Of a stretch of 63,825 nt of DNA, positions 26,699 to 34,787 are shown in pieces. The notes below the pieces were generated by a model. The model made no database searches and was not told the origin of the DNA. It saw nothing but the letters and a program-made list of their open reading frames with translations. Source of the DNA: Firmicutes bacterium CAG:631 (GTDB lineage: Bacteria; Bacillota_I; Bacilli_A; RFN20; CAG-631). Numbering within the stretch: the first letter of the stretch is position 1; each line of letters begins with the position of its first letter. Location: the NCBI GenBank assembly GCA_000433015.1, contig HF998014.1:1-63825 (forward strand), read 5' to 3'. A program made the position numbers and the translations under genes.

Positions 26699-27514
26699 TT
26701 ATTCTCCATTTCGACGTAAAATAACTTCTTCCATGATTTGTTGTTGTTCTTCATGAGAAATTTTTAATAAGGCTTCATTTATTTTTTCAAGCAAATCGGT
26801 TTCTTTTTTATTGACAGCCACAGCAACACCCAATTGATTTTCATCTTCTACAACAAATCCATCACTAAAATGAATAATTTTTAAAGAAGAATCATTTTGA
26901 ACCATATCTAATGCGACTGGATATTCACAAATTAAAGCATCTGCTACACGGGTAGAAACAGCAGTTGCAGCTAATGGAAATGTTTCTGTCGGTGTTCCAT
27001 GAATGGCACCATTCATTTGTTCAATAACCGTATTCGTTACCGTTCCCATTTGAGAAATAACCGTTTTATTCGTAAAATCATGGATAGATAAAGTATCTAC
27101 AGTCGCATAATCAGATTGCCGAACCACTGCAACTAAATCCGAAATATAATAATTGGTAGAAAAAGCAACTTGTTTTGCACGTTCTTTTGTATTTGACATT
27201 CCTGCAATAATGGCGTTAATTTGTTGAGATTGCAATGCTGGGATTAAACCTTCCCAAGCATATTGTTTAATTTGTAAATCATAGCCCATCTCACTTGCAA
27301 TTCTTTTGGCAATTTGAATATCATAACCATCACAATAAAAACTTTTCCCTTCTACCTTTACATTGAATTCAGAGGCTGTTGTTTCAGCCCAATTGAATGG
27401 CGGATATCCACATTCCATGCCTATTACCAATGTGTTTTCTGGCAATTTTTCTGCACAGGCGCTTCCAGCAAATAAAACCATACCTAAAGAAACTACTACA
27501 CTAAATTTTTTCAT
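26699..27514 (-). CDS. Amino-acid-binding lipoprotein (family 3), probably lysine
   Basis: A 271-residue extracellular solute-binding protein with a lipoprotein signal (MKKFSVVVSLGMVLFAGSAC, lipobox AGSAC, C20). The family-3 fold is clear from LVIGMECGYPPFNW, GYDIQIAKRIASEMGY, WEGLIPALQSQQINAIIAGM and the late EDENQLGVAV. It is the first gene after the lysine riboswitch and is read at ATG 27514 behind AAGGAGAG. The substrate is assigned from the leader RNA, not from binding residues; arginine or ornithine remain possible. Confidence 0.9.
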   Translation of the reverse strand: MKKFSVVVSLGMVLFAGSACAEKLPENTLVIGMECGYPPFNWAETTASEFNVKVEGKSFYCDGYDIQIAKRIASEMGYDLQIKQYAWEGLIPALQSQQINAIIAGMSNTKERAKQVAFSTNYYISDLVAVVRQSDYATVDTLSIHDFTNKTVISQMGTVTNTVIEQMNGAIHGTPTETFPLAATAVSTRVADALICEYPVALDMVQNDSSLKIIHFSDGFVVEDENQLGVAVAVNKKETDLLEKINEALLKISHEEQQQIMEEVILRRNGE

Positions 27515-27534
27515 TTTTTTCTCTCCTTTTTAAC

Positions 27535-27562
27535 AAAAAAGATTGCATCTATCAATGCAACC
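27535..27562 (-). terminator. Riboswitch-controlled terminator of the lysine importer
   Basis: An 8-bp stem GGTTGCAT/ATGCAATC on the minus strand (27555-27562 with 27541-27548) with a 6-base loop and TTTTTT. It lies between the aptamer and the binding-protein gene, the expected place for transcription attenuation. Confidence 0.85.
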
Positions 27563-27589
27563 TTTTCGTAATTGAAAGAAAAATGTTGT

Positions 27590-27749
27590 ATCAATAGCTC
27601 CTCTACAAATATTGTAGGAGTTTGCAATGTCTTTCATTGCAACCCAACTCTCAAATGTACCCATTTGATGTTTCGGCAGTAGCACCTTTTTCTATGTTCA
27701 ACGAATGTCTTCTCCCATAGATACTCATTTTTACTGCGCCTCTATCAAT
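27590..27749 (-). ncRNA. Lysine riboswitch (L-box) aptamer
   Basis: The minus strand begins with AGAGGCGC, followed by the conserved AGTA, GGGAGAAG, GGTGCTACTGCCGAA and GGG segments in the order of the L-box. The P1 helix is closed by ATTGATAG (27742-27749) with CTATTGAT (27590-27597), with two G-U pairs. Lysine binding is expected to favour the terminator at 27535-27562 and turn off the importer. The transcript starts almost exactly at the aptamer because the promoter is only about 10 bases upstream. Confidence 0.88.
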
Positions 27750-27759
27750 CTTTTTTTTC

Positions 27760-27788
27760 ATTATATGCATAAGATATTCACTTGTCAA
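27760..27788 (-). promoter_or_regulatory. Consensus promoter of the lysine importer
   Basis: Minus strand TTGACA (27783-27788), exactly 17 bases, and TATAAT (27760-27765). Both hexamers are perfect matches to the vegetative sigma consensus. Confidence 0.92.
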
Positions 27789-27806
27789 CTTAAAAATACA
27801 AGTTTT

Positions 27807-28124
27807 TTACTCCCAAGTTAAAACAGAAATTACTTCTTGAAGAATTTGTTCTACATCTTTTTTATATTGTAAGTAATTTTGTAACAAAGGATGTTTTTCA
27901 AAAATGAAACGATATTGTGCTAATTCTTTTTTTAAATTTTGATAATTAGACATTTGTTTTTGCTTTAGTGCTTCTTGCATCTGATCTTGTGTTTGTTTTA
28001 TTTTTGCTAATAACTTTTGGATTTCAGCATCTTCTTCAATCACTTTTTTATAGAACAAATATTGTTTAACCTCTTCTAAATCTTTTATTTTTTGATTAAG
28101 ATTGTGTGCACTTTGTTTCAACAA
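27807..28124 (-). CDS. ymcA: YmcA/YlbF-family (RicA-like) protein
   Basis: A short, highly helical protein of about 105 residues of the Com_YlbF family, starting at TTG 28124 six bases after GGAGG inside the 3' end of miaB. A longer frame to 28169 lacks a ribosome binding site. In Bacillus, YmcA (RicA) with YlbF and YaaT forms an Fe-S complex that affects RNase Y-dependent mRNA processing and Spo0A activation, and it likewise lies next to miaB. The central helices (EEDAEIQKLLAKIKQTQDQM) are typical of the family; the cysteines that ligate clusters in Bacillus RicA are not obvious here. Confidence 0.8.
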   Translation of the reverse strand: MLKQSAHNLNQKIKDLEEVKQYLFYKKVIEEDAEIQKLLAKIKQTQDQMQEALKQKQMSNYQNLKKELAQYRFIFEKHPLLQNYLQYKKDVEQILQEVISVLTWE

Positions 28125-29565
28125 GTTCACCCTCCAAAGTAAATGTTTTACACTTTTTAATATGGACAAATGCTAATTTTCCAATCCAAGAAGGATTTCC
28201 TTTAAAATTCACTAATTTCATATCTTTCGTATAACCGGATAACATTTGATCATTTTTCTTTGAAATCCCATCCACTAAAACTTCTACGATTTGGTCTTGA
28301 TATTTTTGATAAATCGCTAGTTGATGTTTACTAATGTGCTCCGTCAAAATTTTAAATCTTTTTTTCTTTTCTTCCATAGAAACATTATCTTCCATTTTTG
28401 CAGCAGGCGTTCCCACTCTTGGTGAATAAATAAATGTAAAAGCACCATCGTATTTGATTTCATCGACTAATTTTAATGTATTTTCAAAATTTTCTTCCGT
28501 TTCATTTGGAAATCCAACAATGATATCTGTTGTCAAAGCTACATGAGGTATTTTTTTACGAATTCTTTGAACGAGTTGTTTATAGGAATCACTCGTATAT
28601 CTTCTTCCCATCCGTTTTAAAATCATATCATCACCGGATTGAACAGGTAGATGAATGTGAGGCATAATGTTATCATATTTTGCAATGACATCAATTAATT
28701 CATCACTAAAATCCCAAGGATGAGAAGTTGTAAATCGAATTCTATCGATTCCAATTTGAGCAATTTTTTCTAAAAGTTGAGGAAAACTGAGATCATCAAT
28801 ATCTTTTCCATAAGCATTGACATTTTGACCTAAAACCGTTACCTCTTTATATCCTTTATCTTTTAATTCTTGAATTTCTTGTAAAATATCTACTGATTTA
28901 CGACTACGTTCTTTGCCACGAGTATAAGGTACAATACAATAAGTGCAAAATTTATTACACCCATACATAATATTCACCCATGCTTTAAAATCACTCGCTC
29001 TTAAAGAAGGCAAATCTTCTGTAATATTTCCTTGATTAGATAAAACTTCAACCACCCGTTCTTTTGAAAAATAAGCTTCTTTTAATAATTGTGGTAAATG
29101 ATGAATGTTATGCGTACCAAAAACTAGATCCACATGTTCACAAGATTCCATAATTTTTTTTACAATGTGTTCTTGTTGCACCATGCATCCACAAATTCCA
29201 AAAATCAAATCTGGATTTTTTAATTTTAATTTTTTGAGCAATCCTATTTCTCCAAAAACTTTTTTTTCAGCATTTTCACGAATCGCACAAGTATTTAAAA
29301 GAATCACATCGGCATCTTCTAAATTCTGAGCCTTTTGATATTTTAAACGCGTTAAAATTCCCTCAATAATTTCGCCATCACGAAAATTACCTTGGCAACC
29401 ATAAGTACGAACATAAAACTTTTTGTTTTGTCCAATATTTTTTATACTATCATCAATCACAACACTTTGGTAAATGACTTCTGGTTTTGTTTTTAAATCT
29501 CGGTAGGCAGCATCTTTTAAATTGGGAATGGTTTTTACATGAATGGTTCTTTTCATTTTTTTCAC
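28096..29565 (-). CDS. miaB: tRNA-2-methylthio-N6-dimethylallyladenosine synthase
   Basis: A 489-residue methylthiotransferase of the radical SAM family that thiomethylates A37 of tRNAs reading UNN codons. The N-terminal cluster cysteines are in VRTYGCQGN, LLNTCAIRENAE and GICGCMVQ. The radical SAM motif is YGCNKFCTYCIVPYTRG. A C-terminal TRAM domain follows (VEVLVDGISKKNDQMLSGYT). The length is full. It overlaps ispD by four bases and carries the start of ymcA within its end. Confidence 0.96.
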   Translation of the reverse strand: MKKMKRTIHVKTIPNLKDAAYRDLKTKPEVIYQSVVIDDSIKNIGQNKKFYVRTYGCQGNFRDGEIIEGILTRLKYQKAQNLEDADVILLNTCAIRENAEKKVFGEIGLLKKLKLKNPDLIFGICGCMVQQEHIVKKIMESCEHVDLVFGTHNIHHLPQLLKEAYFSKERVVEVLSNQGNITEDLPSLRASDFKAWVNIMYGCNKFCTYCIVPYTRGKERSRKSVDILQEIQELKDKGYKEVTVLGQNVNAYGKDIDDLSFPQLLEKIAQIGIDRIRFTTSHPWDFSDELIDVIAKYDNIMPHIHLPVQSGDDMILKRMGRRYTSDSYKQLVQRIRKKIPHVALTTDIIVGFPNETEENFENTLKLVDEIKYDGAFTFIYSPRVGTPAAKMEDNVSMEEKKKRFKILTEHISKHQLAIYQKYQDQIVEVLVDGISKKNDQMLSGYTKDMKLVNFKGNPSWIGKLAFVHIKKCKTFTLEGELVETKCTQS

Positions 29566-30194
29566 CTAAAATCTTCTTGATTTGTCATTTTTTTATTTTG
29601 AACATCACCATCAATACAGTAAACTTCTTGATGCAATAATTCTTCAATCATTGCAGAATCATCTGCGTAATTTTGATGTTTAGCCAACTGATGAGCTAAT
29701 TTTATATCTTTTGTTAAAAATCCTTGTGGACTCTGAATCAATCGATAATCTTCTCGTAAAACCGTTTGAATAACAATTTGATTTTTTACCTTTTTTAAAC
29801 TATCTACTAAAGGTAAAACTGGAATCACACAAGCATGATTTTTCAAAGCATTTTTCAGTCTTTTTAATAAGTCTTTTTTTAAAAAAGGTCTAGCTCCATC
29901 ATGGATAATGACATATTCTTCATGAATATATTCTAATCCTTTTTGCACACTTTCTTGTCTTGTCTTACCCCCATAAATAAATGTTACTTTTTCATCATTT
30001 ATCCATTGCTTTAATTGCCTTTCATCTTGTGGATGAATGACTAAAATAATACTTTGACATTCTTTATCTTCTACAAAAGGTAAAATAGACCAATAAATCA
30101 TGGGTTTATTTTGAATAGGATATAAAACTTTATGATAGGATAAATGGCTACGCAAACCTTCTCCAGCAGCCAAAACAATTGCTTGGTAATTCAT
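29562..30194 (-). CDS. ispD: 2-C-methyl-D-erythritol 4-phosphate cytidylyltransferase
   Basis: A 210-residue enzyme of the MEP isoprenoid pathway, transferring CMP to methylerythritol phosphate. Motifs: VLAAGEGLR (CTP-binding loop with a slightly altered GxGxR), ILVIHPQDE, YGGKTRQESVQ and VIIHDGARPF. No other MEP genes are in the window. A TarI-type ribitol-phosphate cytidylyltransferase is a close relative and an alternative, but no teichoic acid genes are nearby. It overlaps the GNAT gene upstream and miaB downstream by four bases each, so all are one operon. Confidence 0.85.
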   Translation of the reverse strand: MNYQAIVLAAGEGLRSHLSYHKVLYPIQNKPMIYWSILPFVEDKECQSIILVIHPQDERQLKQWINDEKVTFIYGGKTRQESVQKGLEYIHEEYVIIHDGARPFLKKDLLKRLKNALKNHACVIPVLPLVDSLKKVKNQIVIQTVLREDYRLIQSPQGFLTKDIKLAHQLAKHQNYADDSAMIEELLHQEVYCIDGDVQNKKMTNQEDFR

Positions 30195-31162
30195 GATACA
30201 TCCTTATTGATTTTTTTTTCAAAACCAAGATAATATTTAAATGCTTTAAATCCTAATTTTTTATAAAATTCAGTGTTTTGCGTTTTTTCAATCATAATTT
30301 TTTTACAACCACGCAAAATTAAATAATTCATAGCTTCAAGACATAATTTTTCGGCATATTGTCCTTCTTGATACTTTTTATCAATGCCCATCGCACTTAA
30401 AGAACCAACAGCACGATCTAAAAAGAAATTGACACGGGTAATATTTCTTTTTTTATCATAAATACGAACAAATCCAATGATTTGATTATCAATTAAGCCC
30501 AAAACGATTCTTCTACCCGTTCCTCCATTCTCAAAATAGCGTTTGATTAAATACGCTTCTTTAATGAGATTATTATCTAAACATAATTTAAGCAATAAGT
30601 CTTTATCTTCCTCTGTTGCAATTCGAGTATGTAATTCTTTGGGTGTTTGAATACTTGAACTTAAATCTTTATGATTTTTATGAATGATTTGAATCATATC
30701 TACACAACCATCTTTGCTTTTAAAACCACGATTGATAAAAAAAGGAGTCGTTTTATTAAATTCATTAGGAAGTCCAGGAAATAAGCTTAATAAATCATTG
30801 CCCAATTGTAAAGCTATAATATTTGGATCTTTTTTTAACCCATCAATTGCTAAAGAAAGTAATTCTGTGCCTACTCCCATGTTTCGAACATCTTTTTCAA
30901 CATAAAATAATGAAATCGTCGCTACATGAGGAATAGAATAAAACAATGAATCATCCTGCCATTTTTTAATTAAAATAAAACCAATGGGCATTCTTTCATA
31001 CAAAGCAACATAAGAATTGCTAGTATCAAAATTAATATCATTTAAAATTCTTTCTTTGAATAAATAAGCACTAATTGGATAACTTCTTTTAAATTCACCA
31101 TTCCACAAACGATAAAGAAATTTCCCTTTTTTATATTCTTTAAAAGGAATATATTGTAGCAT
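30191..31162 (-). CDS. Protein with two GNAT acetyltransferase-like domains
   Basis: A 323-residue protein. The N-terminal half has a GNAT core with the acetyl-CoA loop VRNMGVGTELL (about 95-105). The second half is another GNAT-like domain (from about residue 180) with IGFVRIYDKK, KKYQEGQYAEKLC and the typical ending FYKKLGFKAF. Substrate unknown. It sits between lysS (two bases upstream) and ispD (four-base overlap), which suggests coordinated translation but no pathway link is visible. Confidence 0.8.
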   Translation of the reverse strand: MLQYIPFKEYKKGKFLYRLWNGEFKRSYPISAYLFKERILNDINFDTSNSYVALYERMPIGFILIKKWQDDSLFYSIPHVATISLFYVEKDVRNMGVGTELLSLAIDGLKKDPNIIALQLGNDLLSLFPGLPNEFNKTTPFFINRGFKSKDGCVDMIQIIHKNHKDLSSSIQTPKELHTRIATEEDKDLLLKLCLDNNLIKEAYLIKRYFENGGTGRRIVLGLIDNQIIGFVRIYDKKRNITRVNFFLDRAVGSLSAMGIDKKYQEGQYAEKLCLEAMNYLILRGCKKIMIEKTQNTEFYKKLGFKAFKYYLGFEKKINKDVS

Positions 31163-31164
31163 TT

Positions 31165-32664
31165 TTAATCCCTCATGAGTGGGAATAAGATGACATCGCG
31201 TACAGAAGAACTATTCGTGAAAAACATAACTAATCGGTCAATCCCCATTCCAACTCCTCCAGCAGGAGGCATTCCATATTCTAAGGCTTCTAAAAAATCA
31301 TAATCAATATCGTTTGCTTCTTCGTTTCCTAATTTTCTTTCTTTTAATTGGTTAATAAACCGTTGTCTTTGATCCATTGGATCATTTAATTCGCTATAAG
31401 CATTAGCAAATTCACAGCCACAAATATATAACTCATAGCGATCAACGTATCTTGGATCATCATCACAAAGTTTCGTTAAAGGAGAAGTCTCTATTGGATA
31501 GCGACAAACAAAAGTCGGTTGAATTAAATCCTCTTCACAATAGGTTTCAAAAAACATAGTTAAAATATGTCCAACACCTGTATGATGAGGTAAAATTTCT
31601 AAATGATGTTGTAAAGCCAATTCTTTTGCTTGATTAAAATCCGTAATGGCATCAAAATCGATTCCTGTTTTTTCTTTGACTAAATCAACCATTTTTACCA
31701 CACGGAATGGTTGTGATAAATCAATCGTTTGTTGATTCCATTCAAAAGTTTCACGATGGAAAACATTCTGAGCAATATTTTTAATACAATTCTCTATTAA
31801 TTCCATCATACTTCTTAAATCACCATAAGCTTGATATAATTCAATCGTTGTGAATTCTGGAGAATGTTTTGTATCCATTCCTTCATTTCTAAAAATGCGA
31901 CCAATTTCATAAACTCTTTCTAATCCACCAACTAATAGTCGTTTTAAATTGAGTTCTGTTGCAATACGCAAATAAAAATCCCGATCCAAAGCATTATGAT
32001 GCGTTACAAAAGGTCTAGCAGCAGCACCGCCTAAAATTGGAGATAAAATCGGAGTTTCTACTTCAATAAATCCTAATTGATCTAAATACTTTTGAATTTC
32101 ACGAATAATTTTTGTCCGATAAATTGCTACTTCTTTTACATGACGATTAGCAATTAAATCTAAATACCGACGACGATAACGTTCTTCAATATTGGTTAAT
32201 CCATGATATTTTTCCGGAAGAGGTCTTAAAGCTTTAGTCAAATGGGTGTAATGTTCACATTTAATCGTTAATTCACCCGTGTTTGTTTTCATCATGATAC
32301 CTTCAATCCCGATGATATCCCCAATATCACTTAACTTAAAAATTTCAAAACTTTCTTCACCAATAATATCTTTTTTGATGTAAACTTGAATGTTACCATC
32401 TCTATCTTCAACATTAATAAAAGCAATTTTACCTTTATCACGTTTTGCCATCAAACGACCGGCGATTTTTACATGATAATTTAAATCATGTAAAATTTCT
32501 TTATCAGTATCTTTAAATTGTTGAATTAAATCACAAATTTTATTTTCTACATCATATCTCTTGCCAAAAGGTTCAATTCCTTTTTCTTTTAATTTTTTAG
32601 CTTTTTCCATTCGAACAACTTGTTGCTCTCCCATGGATTCAGGCATAAATTCTTTTTCGTTCAT
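31165..32664 (-). CDS. lysS: Lysyl-tRNA synthetase (class II)
   Basis: About 499 residues, starting at ATG 32664 behind AAGAGGTG; the frame three codons longer would start within the ribosome binding site. It has the N-terminal OB-fold anticodon-binding domain (VKIAGRLMAKRDKGKIAFIN). Class II motifs 1 to 3 are visible: FIEVETPILSPILGGAAARP, RVYEIGRIFRNEGMDTKHSP (followed by EFT) and PPAGGVGMGIDRLVM. It is the first gene of the lysS-GNAT-ispD-miaB-ymcA operon. Confidence 0.97.
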   Translation of the reverse strand: MNEKEFMPESMGEQQVVRMEKAKKLKEKGIEPFGKRYDVENKICDLIQQFKDTDKEILHDLNYHVKIAGRLMAKRDKGKIAFINVEDRDGNIQVYIKKDIIGEESFEIFKLSDIGDIIGIEGIMMKTNTGELTIKCEHYTHLTKALRPLPEKYHGLTNIEERYRRRYLDLIANRHVKEVAIYRTKIIREIQKYLDQLGFIEVETPILSPILGGAAARPFVTHHNALDRDFYLRIATELNLKRLLVGGLERVYEIGRIFRNEGMDTKHSPEFTTIELYQAYGDLRSMMELIENCIKNIAQNVFHRETFEWNQQTIDLSQPFRVVKMVDLVKEKTGIDFDAITDFNQAKELALQHHLEILPHHTGVGHILTMFFETYCEEDLIQPTFVCRYPIETSPLTKLCDDDPRYVDRYELYICGCEFANAYSELNDPMDQRQRFINQLKERKLGNEEANDIDYDFLEALEYGMPPAGGVGMGIDRLVMFFTNSSSVRDVILFPLMRD

Positions 32665-32686
32665 TGTTAACACCTCTTAATTGTAT

Positions 32687-32695
32687 ATTATATCA
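32687..32695 (-). promoter_or_regulatory. Extended -10 promoter of the lysS operon
   Basis: Minus strand TG-a-TATAAT (TATAAT on 32687-32692); no clear -35. It lies 23 bases before the start codon, so the 5' leader is too short for a riboswitch or T-box. Confidence 0.65.
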
Positions 32696-32745
32696 TAAAA
32701 AAATAAATTTATATAGAGAACCAAAAACAAAAGTGCCATTTTTGA

Positions 32746-32781
32746 AATAAAAAGCCCCATTTTTATGCAAAATGGAGCCAT
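32746..32781 (-). terminator. Terminator of thiT
   Basis: On the minus strand GGCTCCATTTT pairs with AAAATGGGGCT (with one G-T pair) and TTTTTATT follows. It separates thiT from the lysS promoter. Confidence 0.85.
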
Positions 32782-32789
32782 TCATTTTA

Positions 32790-33422
32790 TTATTTTTCAA
32801 CTGGATTATTTGTTTTATTAGGAATCATTTCTTGAAAATTTTTCGTTGGAAATTGTTTTTGGATTCTTAATAATGGATAATATAAAACAATCATGACGAT
32901 GATGACAAATAAAGCACTTGGACCAATATAAGTAAAGTTATAGGTAATTGCAGCCCAAAGACTTAATGATTCTCCTCCTTCTACTAATGGATAAATAATT
33001 AAAGAAGATAATGTAGATCCAATTAAACGTGTTATACAACCCATTATAATTGCTATGATATAAAAAGTAATCGATAAAGCATAATCTTTTTTTGTTTTCA
33101 TTTCATCTTTAAAAATAAGTGGTTTAAAAAAGCCAGCCAAGCAAATTGAACCATAAGCTAAAACATAATCAAAAGGGAAATATGCCCAACTATGTCCATC
33201 AAGCATACAAGTAATTAAAGCATAAACAATTCCTATTCCAAAAAATCCCTTAACTACTCCATGTCGAAATGCAATAATAAACAAAGGAACCATTGTTAAT
33301 CCAATTGAACCACCCGATGGAAAAACAGTAAATTTTAATCCATCTAAATCCAAAACGACAGCAATCGCTACTAACATTGCAATTTCTACAATGTCTCGAA
33401 CTACAAACTTACTCTTATTCAT
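32790..33422 (-). CDS. thiT: ECF thiamine transporter S component
   Basis: A 210-residue membrane protein with about six segments, the substrate-binding subunit of an energy-coupling-factor transporter for thiamine. Family features: FPSGGSIGLTMVPLFIIAFR (the conserved S-x-x-M-P-x-R type segment) and the aromatic thiamine-binding region HSWAYFPFDYVLAYGS. The shared EcfA/EcfA'/EcfT module is not in the window. The TPP riboswitch directly upstream confirms the substrate class. The ribosome binding site is GAAGGAGAG. Confidence 0.93.
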   Translation of the reverse strand: MNKSKFVVRDIVEIAMLVAIAVVLDLDGLKFTVFPSGGSIGLTMVPLFIIAFRHGVVKGFFGIGIVYALITCMLDGHSWAYFPFDYVLAYGSICLAGFFKPLIFKDEMKTKKDYALSITFYIIAIIMGCITRLIGSTLSSLIIYPLVEGGESLSLWAAITYNFTYIGPSALFVIIVMIVLYYPLLRIQKQFPTKNFQEMIPNKTNNPVEK

Positions 33423-33440
33423 TTTTTCTCTCCTTCATAT

Positions 33441-33483
33441 AAAAAATTCCTTCTTGATCTAAAACACCAAAAAGGAATTTTTG
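33441..33483 (-). terminator. TPP-riboswitch-controlled terminator
   Basis: A 9-bp stem AAATTCCTT/AAGGAATTT (33444-33452 with 33472-33480) with extended A/T ends and T run on the minus strand. It lies between aptamer and thiT start codon. Confidence 0.8.
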
Positions 33484-33496
33484 TATATTAAAAAAA

Positions 33497-33580
33497 TCCT
33501 TACGCTAGCATTACCTAGATCAAGTGTGGTCCGTTTCAGTATCAGAAACTATCTCAGCCTAATTCTTTAAGCACCCACAA
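33497..33580 (-). ncRNA. TPP riboswitch (THI element)
   Basis: The minus strand contains the conserved THI segments in order: GGGTGC, GGCTGAGATAG, a variable hairpin, GGACC, and CTTGATCTAGGTAATGCTAG continuing GCGTAAGGA. It matches the thiamine pyrophosphate aptamer core (CUGAGA and ACCUGAUCUGGAUAAUGCCAGCG type). It controls thiT by the terminator at 33441-33483. Confidence 0.95.
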
Positions 33581-33582
33581 CT

Positions 33583-33610
33583 ATTATACATGATTTTTTT
33601 ATAAAATCAA
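33583..33610 (-). promoter_or_regulatory. thiT promoter
   Basis: Minus strand TTGATT (33605-33610), a 16-base spacer and TATAAT (33583-33588). It is immediately ahead of the riboswitch. Confidence 0.75.
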
Positions 33611-33614
33611 TGAA

Positions 33615-33650
33615 AAAGAAAAACAGCAATGCCTAAACATCGCTGTTTTT
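33615..33650 (-). terminator. Terminator of the glycan-uptake operon
   Basis: On the minus strand AAACAGCGATG pairs with CATTGCTGTTT (one G-T pair) around a 6-base loop, followed by TTCTTTTTC. It closes the long operon that begins at about 50.9 kb. Confidence 0.8.
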
Positions 33651-33665
33651 TTATTCATATCTAAA

Positions 33666-34784
33666 CTAAATACCCGTAACCCCTGTATTTTCAATTCCTT
33701 CAACAAATTTTCTTTGTGTGAAGGCATAAAGAATGACAAGAGGTAAAATAGAAATTACCATTGCGGCTGCTCTCCAACCTCTGTTGTTTCCTTCCGAATC
33801 TGTACCAGAAGTAGCTGTTCCTTGAGAAATAACATAGTTGAAAGTTCCTAAAGCACTAGGCATAGATAAGAAGGCTTCTTTTTTATCGCCTGTTAATAAA
33901 GTCATTTGTCCGATTACGAAAGTATCATTCCAGTTCCAAACAAACGAGAATAAGAAGACGACAAGAATCGTTGGTACAGACATTTTGATAATAACATGAT
34001 AAAAGATTTGACGATAGTTTGCACCATCAATTTGTGCTGCTTCATCTAATGCTGATGGAATCATCTTAAAGAAACTAAAGAAGATGAATACAAGTATTGC
34101 TGAATTGACCCCTTGACCTAAAATCGAAACAATAATCATAGGTGTCGTTTGCAAGATATTGAGATTAGCATTAATAAAGCTTTCCATGCTTGAACCTGTT
34201 AATCCAAAAATTTTTGCTGGTGTACTAAAGAAATTAATAATAGGGTTCATCATAATTTTACGTGGTAAAACTAAGATTTGAATAGGAACAACAAAGGAAA
34301 TAATTAATCCTGCAAACCAGAATTTTTTCCATCTAAAATTAAACCGTGCAAAGGCATAACCAGCAAGCCCAGCAATTAAGGTTTGGCAGCAAGCAGTTAA
34401 AAAGGAATATAAAGCACTGTTCCATAAAGTGGATTGAATTCCATATAACCCACTTTTTGCGCCCGCAAATGTATAAATCGGGCGGAATACAAACATTGCA
34501 GCTGCTGCATTTTTATAATTAGATAAAGTTAAATTTCGAGGCAACCAAACGATATCTGGATTCATCAAATCCGATTCACTTTTAAATGAATCCACAACCA
34601 TTTTCAAAATTGGATACATGAAAACATAACTAAAACAAATGAGTAATGCATAAACAACAATCATAGGAATGACCTTTTTTAAGATTTTCATCGTTTTGTC
34701 ATATTTCTTTAAAAAGGCAGTAGAAGTAAAGAAGGTTTTAATCTTTGTAAAAAATAATTTAATTGAATGACTAATTTTTTCCAT
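33666..34784 (-). CDS. Carbohydrate ABC transporter permease (MalG type), second pair
   Basis: A 372-residue permease with six membrane segments and the EAA coupling loop ALDEAAQIDGANYRQIFYHV. It has a longer basic N-terminus than usual (about 35 residues before segment 1). There is also an enlarged periplasmic region between segments 1 and 2 and another near the end (ATSGTDSEGNNRGWRAAAM). It should pair with the coiled-coil-fused MalF-type permease encoded three bases upstream. No ATPase gene follows; a shared MsmX-type ATPase encoded elsewhere is the usual solution in Firmicutes. Confidence 0.92.
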   Translation of the reverse strand: MEKISHSIKLFFTKIKTFFTSTAFLKKYDKTMKILKKVIPMIVVYALLICFSYVFMYPILKMVVDSFKSESDLMNPDIVWLPRNLTLSNYKNAAAAMFVFRPIYTFAGAKSGLYGIQSTLWNSALYSFLTACCQTLIAGLAGYAFARFNFRWKKFWFAGLIISFVVPIQILVLPRKIMMNPIINFFSTPAKIFGLTGSSMESFINANLNILQTTPMIIVSILGQGVNSAILVFIFFSFFKMIPSALDEAAQIDGANYRQIFYHVIIKMSVPTILVVFLFSFVWNWNDTFVIGQMTLLTGDKKEAFLSMPSALGTFNYVISQGTATSGTDSEGNNRGWRAAAMVISILPLVILYAFTQRKFVEGIENTGVTGI

Positions 34785-34787
34785 TTT

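Noticed and set aside
33423..33665. A small gene in the gap between thiT and the glycan operon
   Set aside because: The gap is explained by a terminator, TPP aptamer, thiT promoter and the terminator of the operon upstream.
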